The notes under the pieces: model-generated | Database searches by the model: none | What the model was told of the DNA's origin: nothing | The model's input: the letters and a program-made list of their open reading frames with translations, nothing else | Translations under genes and position numbers: made by a program | Part shown: positions 47,519-55,245 of the stretch, piece after piece | Position numbering within the stretch: the first letter of the stretch is position 1 | Layout: each line of letters begins with the position of its first letter | Source: Niabella soli DSM 19437 | GTDB lineage: Bacteria > Bacteroidota > Bacteroidia > Chitinophagales > Chitinophagaceae | DNA: 64,000 nt | Reading direction: 5' to 3' | Assembly (NCBI RefSeq): GCF_000243115.2 | Contig: NZ_CP007035.1 | Coordinates: 2,418,001-2,482,000 of the forward strand

Positions 47519-49933
47519 ATGAAGCGTTCGGTTCGCATCTTCTGGCGATGTTTTTTTATTTTGTTCGGCCTGGGAGTTTTAACAATCCTTCTGGCCAATT
47601 GGGGTGTATTTGGTAAAATGCCTTCGATTGAGGAACTGGAGAACCCTACCATTACACAGGCTTCGGAAGTATTTGCTGCGGATGGTACGCCTATGGGTAA
47701 ATATTACCTGCCAAACGGCAACCGTACTTTAGTAAAATACCGCGACATCTCTCCCAATGTGATCAATGCCCTTATTGCCACAGAAGACAAGCGCTTTTAT
47801 GACCATGCGGGCATCGATCTGAAAGGAACCCTTCGCGCTATATTTTTACTGGGACGGGAAGGCGGCGGCAGCACCATCACCCAACAGTTATCGCTGGCCC
47901 TGTTTGCCCAAAGAGCCAGCAACAGAGCCGTTCGTGTTATTCAGAAACTGAAAGAATGGATCATTTCCGTGAAACTGGAACGTAACTTTACAAAAGAAGA
48001 GATCATCGCTTTATACCTCAACGCCATTCCGTTTAGTGATAACGTATATGGGATCCGCAATGCCGCAAAGACCTGGTTTCAGAAAGAACCGGACCGTTTA
48101 AGTGTTGAAGAAGCGGCTTTGCTGGTAGGTATGATCAATGGGCCGGGCATTTATAATCCCCGAAGAAATCCCAAGCTGGCGCTGGACAGGAGAAACCTGG
48201 TAATTACCCGTATGGTGGAGAATGGCAACCTTTCTTCGGCCCAGGGGCAGCAACTCCAGGCAACCCCTATCCGCTTAAACTATAAAAAGATAGATGAAAA
48301 TACAGGCTATGCCCCTTACTTCAGGGACGTGCTAAGGGATGAGCTGAAAACTATTTTAAAAGGCCTGAAAAAGCCGGACGGTTCTTCCTACAGCCTCTAT
48401 GAGGACGGGTTGAAGATCTACACCACTATTAATCCGTTGATGCAACAATACGCCGAAGAAGCAGTATACATGCAGGCCCCCAACCTTCAACGGGCGCTGG
48501 TCCGACAGTCGTTTATCAAAGACGGGTCGGTCTGGAAGGGTCATGAAAATATTTTGGAGCGCGCGATGAAAGAAAGCGATCGCTGGAAAAATATGGCCGA
48601 TGATGGTTTTAGCGATAAAGAGATCAAGGCTACTTTTTTCAAACCAGTACCCATGAAGGTATTTGCCTGGAACGCCAACAAAAGCAAAGACACCGTAATG
48701 ACGCCTTATGATTCGATCAAATACCACAGAACAATGGTACAATCGGCCTTTATGGTGATGGACCCCGTTACGGGGGAAGTAAAGGCCTGGGTAGGGGGTA
48801 TCGATTTCAAAACCTATAAATACGACCATGCGAACCTGAGAACCAAAAGGCAGGTAGGATCTACGATCAAGCCTTTTTTATATGCCGATGCGGTGGAAGA
48901 AAGAAACATGACCCCGGAAACAATGGTAGAAGATGTGCAGCAGGATTTTGGGAACGGACAGTTGGTTCCGGCAACCAGCAAATCATGCTCTGGGCGTACC
49001 ATGACGATGGCCTCTGCCTTAGCCTGGTCAAAAAACTGTGCAACAGCCTATATTATGAAACAGGTGGGCACTGCCCAGTTTGTCAATTTCCTGCAGCGGA
49101 TCAACATCCCCACTAAGGTCCCCAGTTTCCCTTCCATTGCGCTAGGCGCCTGCGAGCTCTCCCTCTTTGAAATGATGTGGGGCTATTCCATTTTTGGCGG
49201 GCGTGGCTTTTCCACAAAACCTTATTTTATCAGTCGCATTGAAGACCGGAACGGTAATGTTATTAAACGGTTTGATTATAGTGTAAACCGGAAGGAGGCG
49301 ATTAGTGAAGCCACGGCCTATACCATGACCCGGATGATGCAGGGTGTGGTAGACAAAGGTACCGCTGCCGGGCTGCGGGCACGATTGGGCGCGGCTGAAA
49401 TGGCCGGGAAAACCGGTACCACCAATGATAATGCCGATGCCTGGTTCATGGGTTTCACCCCGCAGTTATTAGGCGGTGTTTGGGTGGGTTGCGACGACCG
49501 CTTCATCCGTAATGACAGTAAAGGCGGGTTCGGAGGCGAAGCGGCACGGCCTATCTGGGAAGCCTTCTTTAGAAAAGTATATGCAGATAAATCATTGGGT
49601 ATTAACCGGGATGAAAAATTTCCGGAACCGCCCACCATGGATAATGAAACCCTGAGCGCGGACCCGTCGATCTATGTAACTTCTGATAGTACGTCGCCCA
49701 CCGCGGAAGGAGCAGATGCCGGCGTGGGTTCCGCGCAGGATTATATGCAAAATAACCAGGAATATATAGGGCCTGAATCCAAACCCATACAGGATGACAG
49801 CAAACCGCAAAGGGACTCTGTAAAGAAAGACGCTACCAAACCGGCAAAAGAAAAGCCCATCGGTGCACCGGACGAGCCCAGGAAAAAGAAGGGCCTGTTT
49901 AACCGGATCTTTGGCAAAAAAGAAAAGAATTAA
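47519..49933 (+). CDS. Class A penicillin-binding protein (PBP1A type)
   Basis: Bifunctional peptidoglycan glycosyltransferase and transpeptidase of 804 residues. One N-terminal membrane segment (IFWRCFFILFGLGVLTILLANWG) is followed by the GT51 domain with the catalytic Glu in IATEDKRFYDHAGID (E89) and GGSTITQQLSLALF; the transpeptidase has GSTIKPF (S448, K451), SKN in WSKNCATAYIM and AGKTGTT. The last 120 residues are a charged, disordered tail (KPQRDSVKKDATKPAKEKP). It is a single gene with a promoter box and a small hairpin after it (50056-50080). Confidence 0.95.
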   Translation: MKRSVRIFWRCFFILFGLGVLTILLANWGVFGKMPSIEELENPTITQASEVFAADGTPMGKYYLPNGNRTLVKYRDISPNVINALIATEDKRFYDHAGIDLKGTLRAIFLLGREGGGSTITQQLSLALFAQRASNRAVRVIQKLKEWIISVKLERNFTKEEIIALYLNAIPFSDNVYGIRNAAKTWFQKEPDRLSVEEAALLVGMINGPGIYNPRRNPKLALDRRNLVITRMVENGNLSSAQGQQLQATPIRLNYKKIDENTGYAPYFRDVLRDELKTILKGLKKPDGSSYSLYEDGLKIYTTINPLMQQYAEEAVYMQAPNLQRALVRQSFIKDGSVWKGHENILERAMKESDRWKNMADDGFSDKEIKATFFKPVPMKVFAWNANKSKDTVMTPYDSIKYHRTMVQSAFMVMDPVTGEVKAWVGGIDFKTYKYDHANLRTKRQVGSTIKPFLYADAVEERNMTPETMVEDVQQDFGNGQLVPATSKSCSGRTMTMASALAWSKNCATAYIMKQVGTAQFVNFLQRINIPTKVPSFPSIALGACELSLFEMMWGYSIFGGRGFSTKPYFISRIEDRNGNVIKRFDYSVNRKEAISEATAYTMTRMMQGVVDKGTAAGLRARLGAAEMAGKTGTTNDNADAWFMGFTPQLLGGVWVGCDDRFIRNDSKGGFGGEAARPIWEAFFRKVYADKSLGINRDEKFPEPPTMDNETLSADPSIYVTSDSTSPTAEGADAGVGSAQDYMQNNQEYIGPESKPIQDDSKPQRDSVKKDATKPAKEKPIGAPDEPRKKKGLFNRIFGKKEKN

Positions 49934-50055
49934 TCCAGGAAATAGTTTTTTTAAGCAACTGTATCAATAATATTTCTCTTTTGGGTCAGTGAAGACATTG
50001 ACCGTGGCGTGGCAATGGTTTGTGTCTTCACAAATCTATTATGATCAGCCATTGA

Positions 50056-50080
50056 TTCCGGTTTCATTATTATACCGGAA
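50056..50080. repeat. Small hairpin after the PBP gene
   Basis: Perfect 7-base arms ttccggt / accggaa around an 11-base loop, 123 bases after the PBP stop. A second, imperfect hairpin (aaaggag ... ctccttt) follows at about 50090-50114. No T-run. The gap 49934-50170 otherwise holds nothing recognisable. Confidence 0.4.
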
Positions 50081-50170
50081 ACACAGGAAAAAGGAGCATT
50101 TGACACCCTCCTTTAAAAGCAACATCCGGCCTCACACATTATTGAGAACTAATATTTCCTGCATCGTCTT

Positions 50171-50179
50171 TATATTTGC
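50171..50179 (+). promoter_or_regulatory. Candidate promoter box of the alpha-oxoamine synthase gene
   Basis: Reads TATATTTGC, a full TAnnTTTG match, 30 bases before the ATG at 50209. It covers the in-frame TTG at 50176, which supports the downstream ATG as start. Confidence 0.55.
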
Positions 50180-50208
50180 ACATTATTTTACCAAAAATCA
50201 ATCAGTAT

Positions 50209-51465
50209 ATGGCAGATATTTTTGAGCGGTTGATAAAAAATTATGGACCGATCGGGCAGCACCGTGAAAGAGCGCATGGATATTTCGCATTCCCAAAACT
50301 GGAGGGCGAAATAGGAAGCACTATGAAATTCAGAGGGAAAGATGTTATTGTATGGAGTTTGAATAATTACCTTGGTTTAGCTAATCATCCTGAAGTCAGA
50401 AAAGCGGATGCAGAAGGCGCCGCACAATATGGGCTGGCTTTGCCTATGGGAGCAAGAATGATGAGTGGCAACTCTAACCTCCACGAGCAACTGGAAACAG
50501 AACTGGCCGCCTTTGTACATAAAGACGACGCCATCCTCGTAAACTTTGGTTACCAGGGTATGGTAAGCCTTATTGATGTTTTGTGCAGCCGCCACGATGT
50601 AATTGTTTACGATGCGGAAAGCCACGCCTGTATCATTGACGGCCTGCGTTTGCACGCCGGGCACCGTTTCGTATTTAAGCATAATAATATTGAGGATTTC
50701 GAAAAGCAAATGGATCGCGCCACTGCGCTGATTGAAAAACAAAAATCAGGCGGCATCCTTGTTATTACCGAAGGCGTATTTGGCATGGCCGGCGACCAGG
50801 GTAAATTGAAAGAAATCGTTGCCTTAAAAAGCAAATACAACTTCCGTTTATTAGTGGATGATGCGCATGGATTCGGAACCCTGGGAAAAACAGGCGCCGG
50901 CGCAGGTGAAGAACAGGGCGTTCAGGATCAGATCGATGTTTACTTTTCTACATTTGCCAAATCGATGGCATCTATCGGGGCCTTTATTGCCGGCGACCGT
51001 CAGATCATCGACTACATCCGCTATAACATCAGAAGCCAGATCTTCGCCAAAAGTTTACCAATGCCCCTGGTGGTGGGTAACCTCAAGCGGCTGGATTTAT
51101 TACGCACCCAACCGGCACTGAAGGAAAAACTGTGGGACAACGCGTTGAAATTGCAAAAGGGCTTAAAGGAACGCGGCTTCGACATCGGAACCACTGATTC
51201 TGTGGTAACACCTGTTTACATGAAAGGAGGCGTTGAAGAAGCTACCGCGATGGTTATGGACCTTCGGGAGCATCATAAGATCTTTTGTTCAATTGTAGTA
51301 TATCCTGTTATTCCAAAAGGACATATCATTTACCGGCTGATCCCGACTGCTACGCATACAGATGCAGATATCGAAGCTACTTTAAATGCATTCTCAGACG
51401 TAAAAGCAAAACTGGACGCGGGGGCTTATAAAACCAATGCGATCCCGGATATGGCGGAACATTAA
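50209..51465 (+). CDS. PLP-dependent alpha-oxoamine synthase (serine palmitoyltransferase / 2-amino-3-ketobutyrate CoA ligase group)
   Basis: Condenses an amino acid with an acyl-CoA and releases CO2. The 418 residues show SLNNYLGLANHPEV (residues 50-63), the cofactor-binding LLVDDAHGFGTLG (D217, H220) and the PLP lysine K251 in FSTFAKSMASIGAF. Members differ in amino acid and acyl chain: Kbl uses glycine, serine palmitoyltransferase uses serine, and the sulfonolipid enzyme uses cysteate. Sequence inspection alone cannot separate these, though Bacteroidota usually keep this type for sphingolipids or sulfonolipids. The ATG at 50209 follows a promoter box. Confidence 0.92.
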   Translation: MADIFERLIKNYGPIGQHRERAHGYFAFPKLEGEIGSTMKFRGKDVIVWSLNNYLGLANHPEVRKADAEGAAQYGLALPMGARMMSGNSNLHEQLETELAAFVHKDDAILVNFGYQGMVSLIDVLCSRHDVIVYDAESHACIIDGLRLHAGHRFVFKHNNIEDFEKQMDRATALIEKQKSGGILVITEGVFGMAGDQGKLKEIVALKSKYNFRLLVDDAHGFGTLGKTGAGAGEEQGVQDQIDVYFSTFAKSMASIGAFIAGDRQIIDYIRYNIRSQIFAKSLPMPLVVGNLKRLDLLRTQPALKEKLWDNALKLQKGLKERGFDIGTTDSVVTPVYMKGGVEEATAMVMDLREHHKIFCSIVVYPVIPKGHIIYRLIPTATHTDADIEATLNAFSDVKAKLDAGAYKTNAIPDMAEH

Positions 51466-51500
51466 TTAGCCGAAGTTTTTTAGGTATTGAAAGGCAATGG

Positions 51501-51540
51501 GCCGAGAAGCCGGAAAAGCGGGAAGATTTTGGATCTTCTC
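51501..51540. repeat. Partial copy of the dispersed 'gccgg ... aagcggg' element
   Basis: Reads gccgagaagccggaaaagcg then ggaagatttt, and its gaagat pairs with atcttc. The motif 'ccggaaaagcggg' is the reverse complement of the right arm of copy A (cccgcttttccgg at 12759-12771). Confidence 0.5.
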
Positions 51541-51598
51541 CTAGTAACTTACTGTATTCACCGCATGCTCGGCAAAAAATACTTTTCGCCCCAATAAC

Positions 51599-51637
51599 AA
51601 AGCGGTCCGCCGGATTCAAAACCCGGCGGACCGCTTT
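51599..51637. terminator. Strong bidirectional terminator hairpin
   Basis: Perfect 15-base-pair stem (aaagcggtccgccgg / ccggcggaccgcttt) with a 9-base loop, between the convergent oxoamine synthase and secreted-protein genes. It serves both strands. Confidence 0.8.
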
Positions 51638-51662
51638 GCTTTAAAAAACTATGTCGTGAGAA

Positions 51663-52073
51663 TTATTTCACCTCGTTTACAACAACGTCTTCAACAACGG
51701 TAGCAGTTTTGCTTACGTTGTAAACTTTAGAAGTGTTGTTGGTTAAGTCGTTCACTTCAAAAGTTAATTTAGCGCCTTCTGGTAATACGCTGTCAAACTG
51801 GTAGTTACGAACAACTTTAGTACCGGCTACTGTTTCGTTGTATAATACCACACCGCTCTCGTCTTTGATAGCAATGGCGTAAGAACCTTTTGTAAGGTTA
51901 TTCAAACGCAGTTGATATACGGGTAATTGTGTTTTAGAGCTGATGTACTTCAGTTCAACAGGGTTGCCCACATTGTCGTCTGCTTTTACAGTTGTAGCTA
52001 CTGAAGTTGCTAAAATTGCAGCCAGTGCAATAGATAATACGCTTGTTTTAATTACATTCTTTTTCATGATCAT
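51663..52073 (-). CDS. Small secreted protein of unknown function
   Basis: A 136-residue protein with signal peptide (MKKNVIKTSVLSIALAAILATSVATTVKA, cleavage after VKA). The mature part of about 105 residues looks like one small beta sandwich (YISSKTQLPVYQLRLNNLTKGSYAIAIKDESGVVLYNETVAG), with the pattern of type-9 or gliding-associated beta domains and of DUF3244-like proteins. No cysteine. Two start codons (52073 and 52067) are possible; ATGAAA at 52067 is the more usual. It follows a 38-codon ORF on the same strand by 61 bases and may share its promoter at 52396-52427, giving a leader of about 315 bases. Confidence 0.8.
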   Translation of the reverse strand: MIMKKNVIKTSVLSIALAAILATSVATTVKADDNVGNPVELKYISSKTQLPVYQLRLNNLTKGSYAIAIKDESGVVLYNETVAGTKVVRNYQFDSVLPEGAKLTFEVNDLTNNTSKVYNVSKTATVVEDVVVNEVK

Positions 52074-52085
52074 TTTCTTTTTAAT

Positions 52086-52101
52086 GCCGTTTCAAAACGG
52101 C
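52086..52101 (-). promoter_or_regulatory. Leader hairpin 13 bases before the secreted-protein gene
   Basis: Perfect palindrome: gccgttt, two-base loop, aaacggc. It lies between the 38-codon ORF stop and the ATG of the next gene, where it could affect translation or RNA decay. Confidence 0.5.
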
Positions 52102-52133
52102 GAGTTATATTAATATTGTTTATTCCTTGTTCT

Positions 52134-52250
52134 TTATTTAATGTAAACATCTTTATACTTGATGTTGGTGTCGGTAGTCGTAAGGGTATTTGAAAAAATA
52201 ACGCCTAAACGATACGCAACGTCTGCTACTTTGCTTAATATAGTTTTCAT
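52134..52250 (-). CDS. Short ORF of 38 codons with strong ribosome binding site
   Basis: Reads MKTILSKVADVAYRLGVIFS, continues with a Thr-rich turn (NTLTTTDTN) and ends KYKDVYIK, then TAA at 52134. A clear Shine-Dalgarno (aaaggagac) lies 5-12 bases before the ATG at 52250, exceptional in a genome that rarely shows one. Upstream is an ideal promoter (TTTG, 20 bases, TAGCTTTG) at 52396-52427, so transcript start is expected near 52389 and a 139-base leader precedes the ORF. The product is a possible small peptide or a regulatory leader peptide for the secreted-protein gene; no known family is recognised. Confidence 0.6.
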   Translation of the reverse strand: MKTILSKVADVAYRLGVIFSNTLTTTDTNIKYKDVYIK

Positions 52251-52395
52251 TTTATGTCTCCTTTGTTTTAATTCAAAAAAACGTTATCATCATGGTCAGT
52301 ATCGCCGGGCGGCAAAACAAAACGAGACAAGCAAGTCGAATTGGTGAGCTCAGATTCGGTGACTATGTAGGGCACCTTTTTCTTGATTGACAACA

Positions 52396-52427
52396 CAAAG
52401 CTACGCCCCTCAAAACGCCGGCGCAAA
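52396..52427 (-). promoter_or_regulatory. Promoter with both Bacteroidota boxes, upstream of the 38-codon ORF
   Basis: On the minus strand: TTTG (52424-52427), spacer of 20 bases, TAGCTTTG (52396-52403). This is the only place in the window where I found both -33 and -7 boxes exact and at ideal spacing. Between it and the ORF start is 145 bases of leader with a weak hairpin around 52335-52357 (cgaatt ... attcg). The stretch 52428-52594 holds no gene. Confidence 0.65.
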
Positions 52428-52594
52428 CCAATGTTTCAATCTCAATAGGGTGTTTAGCAAAATAGAAAATATTACAAACAATTAATTATTAGCACATTAC
52501 AAATGAAAGGAACATGATACCCAACCTGCAAAACCGCGCTGTAAAACACGCATTATACCGCAGGAATACGCAACTAATTTCCAGTCCGGGGATT

Positions 52595-54094
52595 TCAATG
52601 GTCTTCTTTTTCCGGGAACTTGCCAACGCTCCATTCAATAAAATCAAAGTAACTCAGGAGGTCAGCTTCTGCAGTTGTTTTACCAGCGGCATCCCGGAGC
52701 GGTTGCAGTTGTTGCCATAGTTGCCGGTTTTTATACTTCGGGTTCAGAAAAGGGCGCAATGCTACAATTTTGAACAAATATTTTTCAAGGGGCAGTAAAC
52801 CATTTTTACCGCTAAAGAACCGCTTGTAAGATCTTATTTCATAGTCAAGGTATTCAAGATCTTTCATTTCATATTGCAATACAATATTGAACAGCCGGCA
52901 CACCCGGTAACAGGGCAATGAATAGTTGATCGTCTTTTTTAGCAATACTTCATTCAAGAAACGAATAGCCTTTTTAAAATTCTTTGTATGATAAAAACAC
53001 AGCGCTGTATAAAAAAGAAGCTCCGCCTGCTTTTTATCATGTACCATAGGAAAATCTTTATAACTGGATCTGGGTGTTGCGTCGATCTTATCAATTGCCG
53101 TTTTCCAGTCTTTTTGAAAAGCATACAGGTTGAGTTCATATAGCAACCCGGTTTTTTTAACCAGGGAGCGAAAATAATCCGGATAAGCCGGCCGGTCCAG
53201 TTGGTACAGCTTTTCAATAAAATAAGGCATTTCTGAGTCATGACGGATCATTCTCAGGCTTTCCAAAATGCCATCCAGGGTAGCATAATAATCCATAGGC
53301 GGGTGCGGAAGCCGGACCAGGTGTTTTTCAAAAAGATTGTTCAGCACATAAAAGGTTTTTAATGCCGATTGATAGTCCCCAATGCGGGTAAAATAAAAAG
53401 ACTGGAACAACAGGTGCAATTGCTGGGATTCCAGGTGATGCCTGGTTTTGTTATTTACAATGGCCAGTTCACTAAGCACCAGATCATCCAGTATCACTTT
53501 TTTTGCAGTGGTATTCGCGGACGTGGTATGGGTTAACCGGTGCTTTAATATTTCATAAAGGGCATGATGCTCCTGGGCGTTTCGTAAATCCCGCAGCAGC
53601 TCTCTTGCTGCCTGCTGTTCGGCAATGAGCGTTTTTTCGCTGATGCCCTCAAAATTCGTTTCCGAAAAAATATTCAACTGCTCTCTTTTTAAAATATATT
53701 TCAAAGAAAGTTGTTGAATATTGTCTGCCGCCGGTAGCAGATTGTTGATTTCCGCGATGGCCTGTTCCGCCAGGTTGCGTTGCCGGAACAGATCTATTTT
53801 CATAAGACCATACATCAGTTTAAAAGAGAGATCATTTTTTATTTTATTTTGTATCAATACATCCGTGATCGACTGAAACAAATAATCGGCGCTGCTTTCC
53901 ATGGAAGAGTTAGGGAATTTTTTTTTGAACGCCGTTTTTAATTGCTTCCAGTCTGCCTGCTCGGATTGGTCAATAAGATCAAAAAGAAATACATAGGCCT
54001 TGCTTTGCTGCTGCTTTTTGGTGGCCATTTTGAATTGCCGCTTTTCCGATGACGAAAGCGATTTTACTAATCGAAGCATAACCGGTCCTTTCAT
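52595..54094 (-). CDS. Helical-repeat protein of unknown function
   Basis: A 499-residue protein without signal peptide or membrane segment, almost entirely helical. Helix pairs repeat about every 35-40 residues (for example AIAEINNLLPAADNIQQLSLKYILK, then KTFYVLNNLFEKHLVRL, then AELLFYTALCFYHTKNFKKAIRF), which suggests TPR- or ARM-like repeats. The N-terminal segment VMLRLVKSLSSSEKRQFKMATKKQ is a frequent start of such Bacteroidota proteins. A start at 54079 (MLRLV) is also possible. Function unknown, likely protein binding. Confidence 0.75.
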   Translation of the reverse strand: MKGPVMLRLVKSLSSSEKRQFKMATKKQQQSKAYVFLFDLIDQSEQADWKQLKTAFKKKFPNSSMESSADYLFQSITDVLIQNKIKNDLSFKLMYGLMKIDLFRQRNLAEQAIAEINNLLPAADNIQQLSLKYILKREQLNIFSETNFEGISEKTLIAEQQAARELLRDLRNAQEHHALYEILKHRLTHTTSANTTAKKVILDDLVLSELAIVNNKTRHHLESQQLHLLFQSFYFTRIGDYQSALKTFYVLNNLFEKHLVRLPHPPMDYYATLDGILESLRMIRHDSEMPYFIEKLYQLDRPAYPDYFRSLVKKTGLLYELNLYAFQKDWKTAIDKIDATPRSSYKDFPMVHDKKQAELLFYTALCFYHTKNFKKAIRFLNEVLLKKTINYSLPCYRVCRLFNIVLQYEMKDLEYLDYEIRSYKRFFSGKNGLLPLEKYLFKIVALRPFLNPKYKNRQLWQQLQPLRDAAGKTTAEADLLSYFDFIEWSVGKFPEKEDH

Positions 54095-54278
54095 AAATAT
54101 TATTTATTCAATTTTAATGCTAATATAAAAATTTAATAATCAAATAAATACATTAATTACAGCATAGTAATTGCCAGCATGATTATTTATTTTTAAAATA
54201 TTGGCTTTAGGAACAATTGGTTCCGGTCTTATTTTCGATAGCGAAATGCAATGGTGCTATTTCACCTAAAAGTTAACG

Positions 54279-55208
54279 ATGCGTGTTCCAAAAATTGCTG
54301 TAGTGGGCAGTACCAATATGGATATGGTGGTAAATGCTGAACGGATTCCCGTGCCGGGGGAAACGATCCTGGCATCCAATTTTTTCATGAACCCTGGAGG
54401 CAAAGGGGCTAACCAGGCAGTGGCAGTGGCCCGCATGGGCGGCGATGCGCTGTTTGTTTCAAAAGTGGGCAATGATGTATTCGGACGGCAATCTTCCCAA
54501 TTGTTCAATGAGGAAGGCATCGACACCCGTTTTATGCTGTCTGATGAAGTGCTCCCATCCGGCGTGGCGCTGATCACTGTGGATCAAAAAGGTGAAAACA
54601 GCATCGTGGTAAGCCAGGGGGCCAACAATTCGTTGCTTCCGGCGGATTTCACGAGCGAGGTATTAAACGAACTCGAACAATGCAATATGCTGTTAATGCA
54701 GTTCGAGATCCCGATGGAAACCATTCTTTTCATTGCCAAATACGCGGCATCCCGGAATATAAAAGTGGTGGTAAACCCCGCTCCTGTACAGGATATCCCT
54801 GCCGAATTATTACAGTATGTACACATTATAACACCTAATGAAACCGAGGCCGGGCTGCTTACCGGAACCAAAGTCAGGAGTCTTGCCAGTGCGCAGCAAG
54901 CGGCTAAAATGATCATGGAAAAGGGTGTTCCAATCGTGATCATTACCTTGGGTGCCCAGGGCGCTTTGGTATGCGAGAACGGACGCATGTCGGTAGTGCC
55001 CGCAGCACCCGTAACAGCAATAGACACAACCGCTGCCGGTGATGTGTTTAACGGCGCATTGGTAGTAGCGCTTTCAAACGGGATGCCGATCCCGGAAGCT
55101 ACAAAATTTGCGTGCAGGGCAGCAGCGCTTTCCGTAACCAAAGAGGGCGCGCAATCTTCTATCCCCTACTACAACGAAGTAATTGCTGGTTTTATTAAAC
55201 AGGGATAG
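54279..55208 (+). CDS. rbsK: Ribokinase
   Basis: Phosphorylates ribose with ATP. The 309-residue PfkB-family protein starts KIAVVGSTNMDMVVNAERIPVPGET, has the first signature NPGGKGANQAVAVARMGGDA and the second, catalytic one IDTTAAGDVFNGALVVAL, with Asp of AAGD as base. The 'STNMDMV' start is characteristic for ribokinase rather than fructokinase. It is first of three plus-strand genes with the GH127 enzyme and a sugar transporter, 37 bases before the next, so release and uptake of a pentose followed by phosphorylation is plausible. Confidence 0.93.
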   Translation: MRVPKIAVVGSTNMDMVVNAERIPVPGETILASNFFMNPGGKGANQAVAVARMGGDALFVSKVGNDVFGRQSSQLFNEEGIDTRFMLSDEVLPSGVALITVDQKGENSIVVSQGANNSLLPADFTSEVLNELEQCNMLLMQFEIPMETILFIAKYAASRNIKVVVNPAPVQDIPAELLQYVHIITPNETEAGLLTGTKVRSLASAQQAAKMIMEKGVPIVIITLGAQGALVCENGRMSVVPAAPVTAIDTTAAGDVFNGALVVALSNGMPIPEATKFACRAAALSVTKEGAQSSIPYYNEVIAGFIKQG

Positions 55209-55245
55209 GTTATAAAACTATTGTTCAGACTATAAAAAGGCGATC

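Noticed and set aside
49989-50225. A 78-residue plus-strand frame between the PBP and oxoamine synthase genes
   Set aside because: It runs over two hairpins and the promoter box of the next gene and shows no protein-like pattern.
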